Assembly (NCBI GenBank): GCA_028829895.1
Contig: CM054183.1
Coordinates: 71,333,071-71,397,070 of the forward strand
Length of the DNA stretch: 64,000 nt
Origin: Sinotaia quadrata
Lineage: Eukaryota; Mollusca; Gastropoda; Architaenioglossa; Viviparidae
Direction: 5' to 3'
Part shown: positions 1 to 11,947 of the stretch, piece after piece
Position numbering within the stretch: position 1 is the stretch's first letter
Layout: each line of letters starts with the position of its first letter
The notes under the pieces: model-generated
What the model was told of the DNA's origin: nothing
The model's input: only the letters and a program-made list of their open reading frames with translations
The model's database searches: none
Translations under genes and position numbers: made by a program

Positions 1-520
1 CAGGTATTACTTCTGCTTTTAAATTTCAGACTCTGGAATTCTAATCTGAGGTCTATGTTCTTTTCTATTTTTTTCTTCCTTTTATGTTTCTACCACTTGG
101 AACAGCAACATCGACAAGTGTTGCTTTTTGTTAGACCTACTGAGAATTACAATGTCTGGTCTTCATGCAGGAATCACTCGATCCGTTCTTATCCCAAAGT
201 CCCAAGTATTATGACTTCTGTTTCGATGACTGCTTCCGGTTGGTGCATTAATGCTTTTTCTGGAGTTTTTACTCCAAGGTATTCACAGGATTTTTGCCCC
301 GTCATTGGTATTTTGGTGTATTCTGTTCCAGCCAGGAACTGACATCCAGATATGTGTTCTATTGTTTCATCCATGATTTTGCAGTGTCTGCATTTGGAGT
401 CATTTGAGATTTTCATGAGTTTGGTTTTGTGTGATTTCGTGTTTAGAGCTTGATCTTGTGCAGCTGTCCAGTGCTTCTCTGTTTACTAATAATTGTGAGC
501 TTATAACTTTGAATGTGAAG
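1..520 (-). pseudogene. R2-like non-LTR retrotransposon remnant, C-terminal endonuclease part
   Basis: Read on the - strand, fragments in different frames recall the C-terminus of pol proteins of non-LTR elements with a restriction-like endonuclease. In order there is a TAAQDQAL-type stretch (about 460-430), a CCHC cluster (KCRHC then HISGC, about 390-340), a PEK...HQPE region (about 270-240), and then an RPDIV and VDVAVPSGRN motif (about 160-95). CCHC followed by RPD and D-V is the known layout of this endonuclease in R2/R4/NeSL-type elements. The longest clean frame is only 75 codons (189-416), and frame changes and stops separate the motifs, so it is dead. The 3' end of the element lies beyond the left edge of the window. 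Clade assignment is an inference. Confidence 0.75.
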
Positions 521-1485
521 AAACGCCTGTAGACTTTATGACGACACACTCGACTGAGATTAGATCCACTTCCTTTCCTTGGTCGATTAAATGATGTCCA
601 CGGCCGCGACATGCTTCCCCAGCTTTACTTTGACAAAACTTCAAACCATGTACGGAGTCAGAGATTTAATTTTAAATGTCTTTTGTCCAGTCACACTAAT
701 TCTAATTCCTTTGAAAATTCCATCAAAAATCTCCCCCTACACTCTCCGATGCTTAATTATCCAAAAGGATTTTTTGTTATGTTAAATATAATGTCACGAT
801 CAAGTGTCGTTCGCTAACGCGTTTCCGGGCGTAGTACGAATCAATCGTACTTGCGGCCAGCTTGTGAGGCCCTTTATTTCCCTCTGCAGGGTTAATTTGA
901 CAGAACTATTTCAGTCTGTGGATAAATATTAAATACCTACTTAAGTTTGCGGGAAAATTTTCATAGCAGGTTAACTTTAACTTTTGGGATAAATTTCACT
1001 TAGCCACGTATAACTGACCAATACCATATGACAAAATAATAATCCTATGAAGCCCACTTCAGAAAAGTAGGAAATGCCCATGATGCTATTAAGACACCAC
1101 CACCCCAAATAACGAATTTTTTCAATCAAGAAAGACATCTCAAGAAGAATGTATTTAATTTCGCACAATGATACCCCTTATTAATATAAAAGCTGACCTG
1201 GTCAATGGCTGGATGAGGCCTCGTGTAGTATAAGCCCAGATGACTGTTCAGTGACAAAAGGCTATGGCCACAGAACAACATGTTTACGGAGGTGAAGGGG
1301 AGAGGTGTTGGATGGTGGAGGTGGCCTTAAATTCAGTAATTTAGTAAAGTTAGAGCACTCAGCTCTTAAGTTGGTTTATATTGTGTGACACCGCTGGGCA
1401 CCATTCACTCGTTAGTATTCTAATTAAAATTTAAAAAAATAACTAATTACTAGTGATCAAGAAACTTAATTTATAATTATTAATA
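521..1485. other. intergenic, no gene recognised
   Basis: Only short ORFs without family resemblance are present. A small GC-richer patch (about 800-890) contains a perfect hairpin. The remainder is AT-rich. The part nearest position 520 may be further decayed sequence of the left-edge retroelement, but I cannot align it. Confidence 0.5.
833..851. other. perfect 7-bp inverted repeat (hairpin)
   Basis: AGTACGA, a 5-nt spacer (ATCAA) and TCGTACT form a perfect stem of 7 bp in a GC-richer patch. No function is known; it could be a remnant of a transposon end. Confidence 0.5.
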
Positions 1486-1835
1486 ATTCTCTCACAATAC
1501 CAACAATTCTCTCACAATACCAACAATTCTCTCACAATGCCAACAATTCTCTCACAATACCAACAATTCTCTCACAATACCAACAATTCTCTCACAATAC
1601 CAACAATTCTCTCACAATGCCAACAATTCTCTCACAATACCAACAATTCTCTCACAATACCAACAATTCTCTCACAATACCAACAATTCTCTCACAATAC
1701 CAACAATTCTCTCACAATACCAACAATTCTCTCACAATGCCAACAATTCTCTCACAATACCAACAATTCTCTCACAATACCAACAATTCTCTCACAATAC
1801 CAACAATTCTCTCACAATACCAACAATTCTCTCAC
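1486..1835. repeat. 20-bp minisatellite, about 17 copies
   Basis: The unit CAACAATTCTCTCACAATAC is repeated head to tail with almost no change. A single A-to-G variant marks copies ending at 1540, 1620 and 1740. Because 20 bp is not a multiple of 3, all three frames stay open through the array and make spurious ORFs with a 20-residue repeat. Confidence 0.97.
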
Positions 1836-2296
<461 letters not shown>

Positions 2297-2585
2297 AAAA
2301 TCAAGTTCGTAGACATTGTTTCATCATAGAAATGCAAGTGGATTTTTAGAGAGATAATTATACCGCCCTCCGTTGGATCGGGGGGGGGGGGAAGGGGGCT
2401 ATAGCCAACCCGATCATTTTATATGCATCTATAGCACCTATTCTTGCCGATTGGGATCAGCAGACAGGATGACCGAGAACTGACCTTCGCGACCTGATAG
2501 CCTTTATTTATGGCAAGTTGACACGATAGACCAGAGATAAGTTGGCTTCAACCAACTACACAAGACTATCACAAACTTAGAGACA

Positions 2586-2846
2586 AACAGACCATGGTGA
2601 TATAACACCAACTGTGCATGGAAAACAGTGAGTAAATTATTTATGGTGGCTGAACAGACCATGGTGATATAACACCAACTGTGCATGGAAAACAGTGAGT
2701 AAATTATTTATGGTGGCTGAAGGTTAATTTTAAACAGTGAGTAAATTATTTATGGTGGCTGAACAGACCATGGTGATATAACACCAACTGTGCATGGAAA
2801 ACAGTGAGTAAATTATTTATGGTGGCTGAAGTTTAATTTTAAACAA
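2586..2846. repeat. 67-bp tandem repeat, about 3.5 copies
   Basis: The unit begins AACAGACCATGGTGATATAA and ends at TTATTTATGGTGGCT. Full copies start at 2586, 2653 and 2762; between the last two lies a shortened 42-bp copy. A G-run (about 2380-2391) precedes the array. Confidence 0.93.
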
Positions 2847-2849
2847 AAG

Positions 2850-3480
2850 AAAGGAAGGAAACTAAAAATTCGAATAATACAATCCAAATAAATAAATAAA
2901 CTAATAAATATTATAGTTTTAATTTTTCGAAAAAGACTAGGGTAGTACAACCATCCTCAAGGGAAAAATTGTATAAAGAGGAAGAGAGAAGAAATAAAAT
3001 TAAAGAAAGAATGAAAAATAAATACATAAATAAACGTTTTGTAGCCTCTTGTACCAACTGGAACTGAAAATTATAACTATTTTTATTAATGTTTCTGATG
3101 ATGCAGAAACTTACATTTATATATATTAGAAAGAAAGAAAACAAAACAAATAAAAATAGATAAATAAATAACTTTATTTCTTAGAGACAAATAGACTAGG
3201 ATAATACAACTATCCTCTAGATGGGAAGAAATAAACTAAAATAAATCAAAATACATAAATAAATAAATAGTTCATATTTTTAGAGACACTGAGACTAGGG
3301 TTAAAAAATTACAACCAAACATAATTATAATAAAAATAAAAACAAATGTTAAATAAATAGTACTAAAAAAGATTTTCCGTTAATAACAAATAAAACTAGT
3401 TTCAATAAATTCTAATGGAAAAAAAAGAAAGAAATAAAATGGCAGTTAGACAATCAAATCATAAACCTCATGACCGATCT
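2850..3480. repeat. diverged A-rich repeats of roughly 110-130 bp
   Basis: Three similar blocks carry a GACTAGGRTARTACAAC-like core (near 2934, 3192 and 3290) separated by AAATAAATA-rich sequence. They look like an old tandem duplication. No gene seen. Confidence 0.5.
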
Positions 3481-3564
3481 AGCCACTAGACCCTTCAGTA
3501 AGACAGATGCTCTAGCAAACATGTCCAACCAAACAGTCTGACCAGACCCCCCTCACACGATCAA

Positions 3565-3565
<1 letters not shown>

Positions 3566-3623
<58 letters not shown>
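3566..3623. repeat. (CA)n microsatellite
   Basis: About 28 CA units, uninterrupted. Confidence 0.98.
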
Positions 3624-3624
<1 letters not shown>

Positions 3625-3663
3625 CAAACAAAGAAAAACCAATAACAGTTCTTACGAAGATAC

Positions 3664-3806
3664 CCAACAAACAGACACTGACTAGCGACACAAACATACT
3701 GACCAGAGATAACAAACAGACACTGAATCTAGCGACACAAACATACTGACCAGAGATAACAAACAGACACTGACTAGCGACACAAACATACTGACCAGAG
3801 ATAACA
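3664..3806. repeat. 45-48-bp minisatellite, about 3 copies
   Basis: Copies of GCGACACAAACATACTGACC... begin at 3684, 3732 and 3777. The first copy carries a 3-bp insertion. Confidence 0.9.
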
Positions 3807-3899
3807 CAAAAATCTCATCTTTCGAGTCGCTCTGTAAGGACATCTCATCCCCCCTCCACTGATTACACATCTTTCACCCCTTCCTCCTCTGGCTTAGAA

Positions 3900-4795
3900 C
3901 AGCACCCTCTCCCCACTTCATTAATGGAAGAAACTGATCATACTCAATTAACAGAATCAGATGGCTTTTTATTCACTCAAACGAACCAGGCGGCTTTTCA
4001 CCAGCCAAAACAAAAAAGACCAATCCCCAAACCAACAGACCAAAACAAAAAAGACCAATCCCCAAACCAACAGACCAAACCAAAAAAGACTCTGAGCACA
4101 CGACATTCCAACACTCAATGATAATTATTCCAGAAAAAAGGAAGAGTACAAACACAAATCAATCTTCAAACCGAAATACGCCAAGAAAAGTATAAATGGA
4201 GTGCTGGAGTGCATCTGACCAACAGACGACATGGATATAGAGAGTCCCTAATTGTAGTCAGTATTACAACAGACGAAACTGATGCACAAATGAAGTACGT
4301 CGGACCATTACGTGTACAATGCAACAAACCGAAGAAAGACCGACACGACCACGGACAAGTTGGGTGTCATCAACAAATACACACTTAGAAAAACATAGAA
4401 GCCTCAAACAAAATACTTACACAGCTCCAAGCTGTCCATGTACTCTACTACAGCTAAGAAACAGACAGGCAAAAATAACCATATCGGTCCTAGCGCGATT
4501 TGATGGACGTCAACCTGACACCATTCAAATAGGCCCTAGAATATTCTCAGTAGAGCGGTACAATAGCAGGGAATGGCAATGTTCCAAATGCCAAAGGTTC
4601 GGTCACACAGGACAGAAGTGTCAGAGAGACTCACACGCGGTAAGTGGGGAGACGGACACCTAACCAAAGAATGTACCCCACCGACAGATGACAATACAAA
4701 ACTCCATTGAGCATAAACTGCAAGTGTAGGGTACAAGGACACAAGTTTGATGGCTGCCAGACTAAATTGTAGCACAGAATGGCTGCCAGACTAAA
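3900..4795 (+). pseudogene. non-LTR retrotransposon ORF1-like remnant with CCHC zinc knuckles
   Basis: The best part is the open frame 4319-4663. It ends with ITISVLARFDG, then IGPRIFSVERY, then a CCHC zinc knuckle W-Q-C-S-K-C-Q-R-F-G-H-T-G-Q-K-C. This order (a short RNA-binding-like strand followed by knuckles) is typical of ORF1/gag-like proteins of Jockey/CR1-type non-LTR elements. After a frame change a second knuckle is suggested by GDGHLTKEC (about 4650-4675), and a third by VQGHKFDGCQ (about 4730-4760). An upstream frame (3924-4121), rich in K, P and Q with an internal 38-bp duplication, may be the N-terminal linker. Stops and frameshifts make this non-functional. No reverse transcriptase follows; a minisatellite takes its place. 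Confidence 0.7.
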
Positions 4796-5052
4796 TTAAA
4801 ACACAGAATGGCTGCCAGACTAAATTGTAGCAGAGAATGGCTGCCAGACTAAATTGTAGCAGAGAATAGCTGCCAGACTAAATTGTAGCACAGAATGGCT
4901 GCCAGACTAAATTGTAGCACAGAATGGCTCCAGACTAAATTAAAATACAGACTGGCTACCAGACTAAATTGTAGCACAGACCGGTTGCCAGACTAAATTA
5001 TAACACAGACTGGCTGCCACACTAAATCGTAACACAGACTGGCTGCCAGACT
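4749..5052. repeat. 29-bp minisatellite derived from a zinc-knuckle coding sequence
   Basis: About 10 copies of a unit containing GGCTGCCAGACTAAATTG start at 4752, 4781, 4810 and 4839, with degraded copies to 5052. The first copy is continuous with the last zinc knuckle of the upstream ORF1-like pseudogene, where GGCTGCCAG encodes the G-C-Q of that knuckle. The array therefore seems to have expanded from coding sequence. Confidence 0.9.
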
Positions 5053-5855
5053 AGAAAAGACAGGTCGAACGTTCAGGGATATACTCTGCGTTAAAGAAGT
5101 TAGTCCCCTCCTGCATAGCATTACCAGGGAGTACATTTTTCAAACTTCATGCAGCTAGATGGACAAGGATAAGTTGTTATTTTACTCTAACTCAGAGACG
5201 AACAGTTTGGGCATCTTCGGGGAAAAATATTTTGACAAAGCAGTTACCTCGTGTTGCGAGAACTATGCTTGGCCGATATACTTCCGGTTATAGTTCATTT
5301 CAAGGTCAAGGCACATTGGGATGAGTTACGCATGGAATGCAATATGCTGATAGTTTTGTCGACTTGAGTAAGGCTACATCGTCGTAATGTTGTCCCACAT
5401 TGAATCAGAAGATTTTGCGGATTTTCCCGAAATGATTTTCACTTAAGTTCGTAAGACCGAAAGTTTTACTGCCAGATATTTTAATGTCTACACAGCTGAA
5501 GGATGTTTTGTAACAAGCACGCTCGTGAAAAATCCCATAACGATCGACGGATATGACTGGTACTTAGTTATATAAGAATATCCAATTATCGTCATTGCTA
5601 TCAAATCCATATTATCTATTTTAAAAGGCATCTCCATTTTGTACAAAATCACATTTAGTAATAATTTTCATTCACGTCTGATGATTTCAGTGCTTTTGAT
5701 GTCTTCAGCCTATAGTCTTTGAGCAGTTCATTTGTATGATCCATCTCACACTCATGTGACCCGAGTGGCTTTAACGAACCGAAACTGAGTCACAGACTGT
5801 CACATGAATCTCCCCATCCCACCCCCATTTCCACGGTTTTGAATCGATTGAAAGT
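5053..5855. other. intergenic, no gene recognised
   Basis: Mixed-composition sequence without a long ORF or recognisable element. It may include degraded 3' parts of the neighbouring retroelement. Confidence 0.45.
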
Positions 5856-5955
5856 CGATTTGTATGATTAGGACCTCTGAAAACTCTGTTTACTTTTTAA
5901 AAATTATGTATTGTATGATTAGGACCACTGAAAACCCACTGTTTACTTTTTTAAA
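5856..5955. repeat. two copies of a ~55-bp repeat
   Basis: TTGTATGATTAGGACC plus a following CTGTTTACTTTTTAAA block occurs twice in direct order with small indels. Confidence 0.8.
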
Positions 5956-6610
5956 AGCACAGCACATTCATCTTATTGTAGAAGACATTGTCACTGTAGA
6001 AGACGATGTTCGCTGTTAAAGACTATGCTCAGTACTTTCATCATTCTGTAGAAGCTCAACTACAGCAACCTCATTTTACTGTAAAAGTTCTCGTTCAAAC
6101 ACCTTTATCATATTGCAAAGGATCCTAGACATTACATCTTACTATAAGAGTCTGTGTACAACAACTCAGCTTTCTGTAAAAGTCCATGTACATCATTTCA
6201 TCTTACTGTAAAATGTATTACAATACTTATATTTTACTGTAAAAGTCTATAATCCCTCTTACTGTACAAGTCTATGCACAACATCTCATTTTAATGTAAA
6301 AGTTCGTATACATTCCATCTTACTGTAAAAATCTGTGTACATTTTATGTTACGGTAAAAGTTTATGATCACAGTAACTTTATTAAACTGTAAAACCCATA
6401 TACATGAGCAACATTTCATTTTTCTGTAAAATAAATCCACTTCAATCACTCCACCCGCCCCCACACCTCGTTCAAATCAACTTACTGTATCGGTTTATGT
6501 ATAACATTTCATCTTCGTATAAAAGTCATGTATATCATTTCATCTTAATGTAAAAGTCATGTACAACACATGTAAAGGTCCATGTACAACACTTTCCCCT
6601 TTCTGTAAAA
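5956..6610. repeat. old, diverged ~35-bp minisatellite
   Basis: Core words CATCTTACTGTAAAAGTC and TGTACAACA recur more than 15 times at irregular 30-40-bp spacing. Strong divergence marks this as an old array. Weak copies may extend to about 6770. Confidence 0.8.
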
Positions 6611-7124
6611 GTGCATTTTCAAAACTGTCATCTTTCTCTAACAGTATGCCAATATACTGTTCGACGTATTTTGAAGATTTCCTTCAAGAATTTCATGTAC
6701 TATACTTTCTGTTGCACAATTCCATTACAATACTTCCCTCTGACTGTAAACTTCTGTGCACAACAATTTCGTGTTGTAGAATTCTGCCTGCAAGACGTTG
6801 ATGTTGTTGTGAACATTTATAACAATGAAAGATTTTCAGTGAAGTTGTTACTGAGAAACGAAAATGAAACTTCACATATTATTTTTGCTTGTTTGATGAT
6901 TAGTGTGTTTACATTTCTGTAGTATGAAGGAATTTTGCAGGATTGACTTTTATTATTACTATATTATATTGATGACTTGCTGTGTGGTTTATGAGATAAT
7001 TTGTTTATTTCTTGATTGCTAATAAATTAGTAGTTTCTTGATATGGGATAAGTTGTTGCTTTTTTTTGATTGCTAATAAATTTGTTCTCTTGATTATTTT
7101 GTTTTTCATCACTGTTGATAAATT
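6611..7124. other. AT-rich, no gene recognised
   Basis: A 103-codon open frame (6611-6922) has no recognisable motif, partly overlaps the weak end of the repeat array and is most likely fortuitous. Confidence 0.45.
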
Positions 7125-7275
7125 CTTCATTTCCTGACTGTTGATTTGTTTCTAGACTGATAATAAGTTTGTTGTTTCTTGACTGATGATAAGGTTGTTG
7201 TTTCTTGACTGATGATAAGGTTGTTGTTTCTTGACTGATGATAAGGTTGTTGTTTATTGACTGATGATAAGGTTG
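7125..7275. repeat. 29-bp minisatellite, about 4-5 copies
   Basis: GTTGTTTCTTGACTGATGAT followed by AAGGTT is repeated head to tail. Related TTGATTGCTAATAAATT words just upstream (7010-7085) look like older relatives. Confidence 0.9.
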
Positions 7276-8436
7276 TTGTGTCTTTTCGTTGATTCGTGAT
7301 TAGTTTGTGTTGCAGATTTGACCAAACCCTTTGCGATTAGATGTTGCTTACTAGTTTGCAATTAATGTATGTTAGTCTTGCTAGTGACTAGTTTGGTTAG
7401 CCAATTCGATTATTACTATATTGTCTCTTGTAATACTTTTGCTTGTAGTTTAAAGAAAAATGTGGGTTCAGTTGTTTTAATATCTGTATACATGTAACGT
7501 GCATTGAGACCGCGGGAATATAAGGTTGTACAATTATTTATAAACTTTTTGAATTCAAATGTTCTTTTTGATTTGAATTTTATCAGTAGGATAGAATATG
7601 TTTGGTACTGATATTACGTTAATGCTATGCATTGTATGTACATATATACAGTTTGCCTCTATATTTTGATTGTACTACAAATTTCATTAACCATTTTATG
7701 ATCAAATAAACATTTTAAAAAAGAAAAAAAGAATTTTAAAAAATACTCTGCTCTTTCGTGCTTTATTGGGATTTGAGTAGGAAATCCGACACACATTAAA
7801 TATAGATCATAAATAATTCTAAATAAAAATTCACCACACTTCCGACTCGCTCCTAAGCCGTGCTAAATCGTAGCATGCAAAACGAATAAGATTTTCTTAT
7901 CAAGGACGCACGAGGTTGAGAGTGAAATGAAACACCGCCATTCACACACACTCTCATGGACACTAGAAACTGTCAGTCAACCACCACATTATAAACTATC
8001 ATACCAGTCAGCAAATCTAGCAATTGACGATCATTTTCACTTAGAATTATTTAGGATCCAAAATAGTCCCCCCAACTTATGAAAATGCCAAGGGATTTTT
8101 AAATTTAAAATGTAAGTTTACTTACTAAACATATTCTATCCAACTGGTAAAATTCATGTCAAAGAGGACAGATACATTCAAAGAGCTTATAAATAACTTG
8201 TACAGCATGATATTCCCGCTGTCTGAATGCACGTGATAAGTACACAGTCTGAAAGTAAAGGAGCACACATTATCTGGAAAGCGAAGATTCAGGATCCTTC
8301 ACACAATGTCTAAAACTAGTTGGGTTTTTTTTTATGTCTCTTTAAATATTTACAAGCTTTTCTTTATAGAACTAACGCTGTTCAATAACACAGTTCACTA
8401 CACAGTACACCACAATTCGCTACACAGTGGCTTATG
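7276..8436. other. intergenic, no gene recognised
   Basis: AT-rich, with AATAAA-type words (near 7705) but no associated coding exon identified. Confidence 0.45.
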
Positions 8437-8526
8437 AATACGGTGTACTTTGTCGTCCACGATTGTCGTTGATAAAATACAGTGTACTTTGTCGTCCACG
8501 ATAGTCGTTGAAGTCGTTGATAAAAT
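8437..8526. repeat. two-copy direct repeat, ~45 bp
   Basis: GTGTACTTTGTCGTCCACGA plus TNGTCGTTGATAAAATA occurs twice; the second copy carries a short internal duplication of GAAGTCGTT. Confidence 0.85.
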
Positions 8527-8599
8527 ATAGAAAGCGCACGCAAACAAGAACTGATATCTCCTTTCTTTTCTTACCTCAAACGACGAGCTTCAGTTATTC

Positions 8600-9450
8600 A
8601 GTATTACTCAGCATATTGCGAGCTGCTAAGCACTCAATGTACTCATAGTAATATGAGTTATAAGGTACTCATCTTAATGTGAGTATTTAAGTACTCATCG
8701 TAACGTGAGTTGTTAAGTACTCATCATATCGTGAGTTGATAAGTACTCATCGTAACATGAGATGTTAAGTACTCAGTGTAACACGAGTTGTATATACTCA
8801 CTATAACATGAATTGCTAGGTTACTCATCGTAATGCGAGTTGTTAGGTAATCATCGTAATGCGAGTTGTTAGGTAATCATCGTAATGCGAGTTGTTAGGT
8901 AATCATCGTAATGCTACTTGCTAGGTAATCATCGTAATGCGAGTTGTTAGGTAATCATCGTAATGCGAGTTGTTAGGTAATCATCGTAATGCTACTTGCT
9001 AGGTAATCATCGTAATGCGAGTTGTTAGGTAATCATCGTAATGCGAGTTGCTATGTACCCATCGTAAAGTGAGTTGTGAAGTACAGTGTAACACGAGTTG
9101 TTAAGTATTCATCGTAACGTGAGTTGTTAGGTACTCATTGTAATGTGCGTTGTTAAGTACTCTTTGTATTGTGAGTTGTTAAGTACTCATCGTAACACGA
9201 GTTGTTAGGTACTCAGTTTTTAAAGATTTATTAGGTACTCATTGTAACACCATTTGTTAAGTAGCTGATGTAACACGCGTGAGCTGTTAAGTACTCATCG
9301 TAACGCGAGTTGTTAGGTACTCACTACTTGATGTTAAGTAGCCAGTGTAACGCAGGTTGTTAGGTAGCCAGTTTAACGCGAGTTGTTAAGTACTCACTAC
9401 TTGATGCGAGCTGTTAAGTAGCCAATGTAATACGAGTTGTTAGGTAGAAA
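8600..9450. repeat. 25-26-bp minisatellite, >30 copies
   Basis: Variants of AGGTAATCATCGTAATGCGA + GTTGTT and AAGTACTCATCGTAACGTGA + GTTGTT. The inner part (about 8820-9050) is the most homogeneous and shows a small multi-copy superrepeat with GCTACTTGCT variants. The edges are diverged. Confidence 0.93.
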
Positions 9451-10263
9451 AAAAATGACATTCATTTCACTACTAACATACTCACGACCGCACATTTATC
9501 CAATGTATTCTTTTACCACTGTAATATCCTCGAGTCCTAGGGCCTTGTAGTTACTTGACTAACAACGTCAACATGGAATGCAATCCTTTTGATTTTAAAA
9601 AATCAAAAACAAAAGTTTGAATTTGAAAGCCTAAAGCGTACCACTCTTGATGAAAGTCAGAACACGGGATGTGGATGGAGTAACATGAAGATAGCATTTA
9701 TTTCTCTTTTTTCTCCCCCTCTCTCTCTCTCTCTTTCCCTCTCCCTTTCTTTCTCTCATATATTCAACTGATAAGTAGCCTGGATAAGAATATTATTATT
9801 ACGACATAAATTTTAAGACGAGGATTTAAAAAGAAATAAATTTCATAAATTTAAGAGTCAGAAAAATCATTGTTTAACTTCCAACTACAAATCTTACCAG
9901 ATATCACAAATTATTCTAAGTACAAATTCACTCTTACGTCGCCCAAGTAATTCTCCTAAATTTGGTCTTATCATGACACTTAACAAGTACTCCAGCATAA
10001 ATTTCTAAGTGCCCCAAAGTGAAACTACAAGGGTTTTTACCAGATATAAAATGTCTAATATTATTTTGTAGGGTTAGGTATTGGTAGGCTATCTATTGGC
10101 AAGTATTTACTACCGATTTTATTACTGACACAGTTATTTATTAGCAGACTAGCTATTGGTGCGCATTTGGTACAGATGTTATCATTCAAAGATTTATTTC
10201 TACAAGACTCTCTACTGTCAGTCAAAAAGTGTAGGTAATTTGGTCTCGTCCTTCACCTGACTG
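9451..10263. other. intergenic with short CT microsatellite
   Basis: Contains a CT/CCCT tract at about 9712-9757. No gene or mobile element recognised. Confidence 0.45.
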
Positions 10264-10505
10264 CCACCTGTCTGACCCCAATTACTAGCGTTCCCTGCCT
10301 ACCTGCATTGCCCACACCTGTCTGACCCCAATTACTAGCGTTCCCTGCCTACCTGCATTGCCCACACCTGTCTGACCCCAATTACTACCGTTCCCTGCCT
10401 ACCTGCATTGCCCACACCTGTCTGACCCCAATTACTACCGTTCCCTGCCTACCTGCATTGCCCACACCTGTCTGACCCCAATTACTACCGTTCCCTGCCT
10501 ACCTA
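10264..10505. repeat. 50-bp minisatellite, 5 near-identical copies
   Basis: Copies of TCTGACCCCAATTACTASCG... start at 10271, 10321, 10371, 10421 and 10471. One site (G or C) separates the first two copies from the last three. Homogeneity indicates recent expansion. Confidence 0.96.
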
Positions 10506-10705
10506 CCGTTGCTGTCTTTGTATCGCTAAACGAGTCTATTGTCATCAGGGTACCAGGCCATGTCCTGACTGTTTATCGATGTTCCAGGAGCAAACAGCCT
10601 CTCATGACGTGACCACTTACCAAATTTTTGTTGTGTGATCAGTTAGGCAATACTTTTGTCCCCCGTAACTTCTAACAGCGTGTCACATGTGTGCCTCTTT
10701 GTTAA
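10506..10705. other. intergenic
   Basis: No feature recognised in this short stretch. Confidence 0.4.
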
Positions 10706-10812
10706 TGAAGATACTTATATTATTAATTAATCTTTCATAATAATTTCAAGTGATGAGAATATTAATTTTATTTTATTAAAGATCCTCCAACAGACACCAC
10801 TCGTTTCTCACC
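10706..10812. mobile_element. dispersed repeat, copy 1 (unclassified)
   Basis: From TATTATTAATTAATC to CAGACACCACTCGT this stretch is alignable by eye with 25090-25183 in the same orientation, with scattered substitutions and small indels. Two dispersed copies suggest a degraded SINE, MITE or LTR fragment. The class cannot be told. Confidence 0.55.
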
Positions 10813-11040
10813 TGGCGGATATTTTGGGGTTGTAAACGTTTTCACAGTTCCACAACATAAAACAACATTTACAGTCACATGTTTTCAGCAGGTGGAAAAT
10901 ATATATTGAGATGAATACTATGCATAATTTCACTACATTAATGGGTTCACCATTTCTTTCAATTAAAGTTCTGTTCGCTTTCTCTCAGAAATAGCTATGA
11001 ATTTTATGACTCAATATATCATCACCTCATAATTCATGGT

Positions 11041-11280
11041 CTAGTTTTGAACGTATTTAGAGTGCTGGCTTTCCTTCTGTTTAGTAGCGAGATGTTTGTA
11101 CTTGCAATCAAAAGCTGTTAGTTTGACGGTCATATTGCAAACAATATAGTCTTGACCAATAAAACACTCTTTACCTGATTGACGCCTAACGCCTTCATTA
11201 ACAATGTTGCCATTTGGACCAATCATTTCTTTTGGTCGGCAATGCTGCACGTCTTTGTCCTTGCCCCAGATACAGCGCAT
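11041..11280 (-). CDS. small uncharacterised ORF, 79 aa
   Basis: Product unknown. This open frame starts at an ATG immediately after an in-frame stop and encodes a basic protein with five cysteines (residues 3, 14, 39, 48 and 59) and no hydrophobic signal sequence. On the same strand upstream (about 11490-11530) a GC-richer patch holds a CRE-like TGACGTTA and, nearer the ORF, a CCAAT box, which could be a promoter. A four-cysteine core with mixed charged residues is more gene-like than most random frames here, but no homologue is recognised. It could equally be a chance ORF or an exon piece of a larger gene. Confidence 0.2.
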   Translation of the reverse strand: MRCIWGKDKDVQHCRPKEMIGPNGNIVNEGVRRQSGKECFIGQDYIVCNMTVKLTAFDCKYKHLATKQKESQHSKYVQN

Positions 11281-11489
11281 TCATTTCATACAATTGTCGA
11301 CACATTTCCTGCACTACTCATTCCCAACGGTTTGAATTGCTACCTGTATTGATAAAACTTTCCTTCAATCATAAAACTACCAAATACCTTTTGTTGCGCT
11401 TTAAACCGACTGTACACCCGGAAATTTTCACTTGCGCAAGACAACGCCAAAAGGAAAAATAACCTTAAAATGATTGCGTACATTCTCGA

Positions 11490-11530
11490 CCATTGGTCAC
11501 CGTCCCTAACGTCATGATTTCAACGGGCAC
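11490..11530 (-). promoter_or_regulatory. candidate promoter elements (CRE-like, CCAAT)
   Basis: Read on the - strand, CATGACGTTA is followed about 14 bp later by GACCAATGG. These are CREB/ATF-like and NF-Y-like words in a locally GC-rich patch. The transcript they would serve is not established. Confidence 0.25.
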
Positions 11531-11863
11531 TCGTCCCGACAGATTGCGTCATCATTCAGGTGTGAAAGCCCGTGTAGGAAGAAGTCCAGTCTTAAGTGCA
11601 TGCGCAATGTGGAAGAAAGGAAATGGTTGTCGTGAGGACATCTTTTACTGTTTCTGCGATGGGATGAAGATATTAATTATAATAGTTATTATTATTAATT
11701 ATTCGATATTAAGTCTGTGCATAGCACACAAACTATTTCGCTCAATTTTGTGTGAAAGATATTGGCTATGGCACAAACAATACTACCATTTATTGTCCCC
11801 TTCACTCAATTAAAATACGTCGATCACTTGTACACATACCTATACACATAAAAATGTGTGCTA

Positions 11864-11884
11864 TGTGTGTGTGTGTGTGTGTGT

Positions 11885-11934
<50 letters not shown>

Positions 11935-11947
11935 TGTGTGTGTGTGT
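11864..11947. repeat. (TG)n microsatellite
   Basis: About 40 TG units with TTATG and TATG interruptions. Confidence 0.97.

Noticed and set aside
8600..9450. Regularly spaced repeats resembling a CRISPR array
   Set aside because: Units are directly adjacent with no unique spacers, and the genome is eukaryotic; this is a minisatellite.
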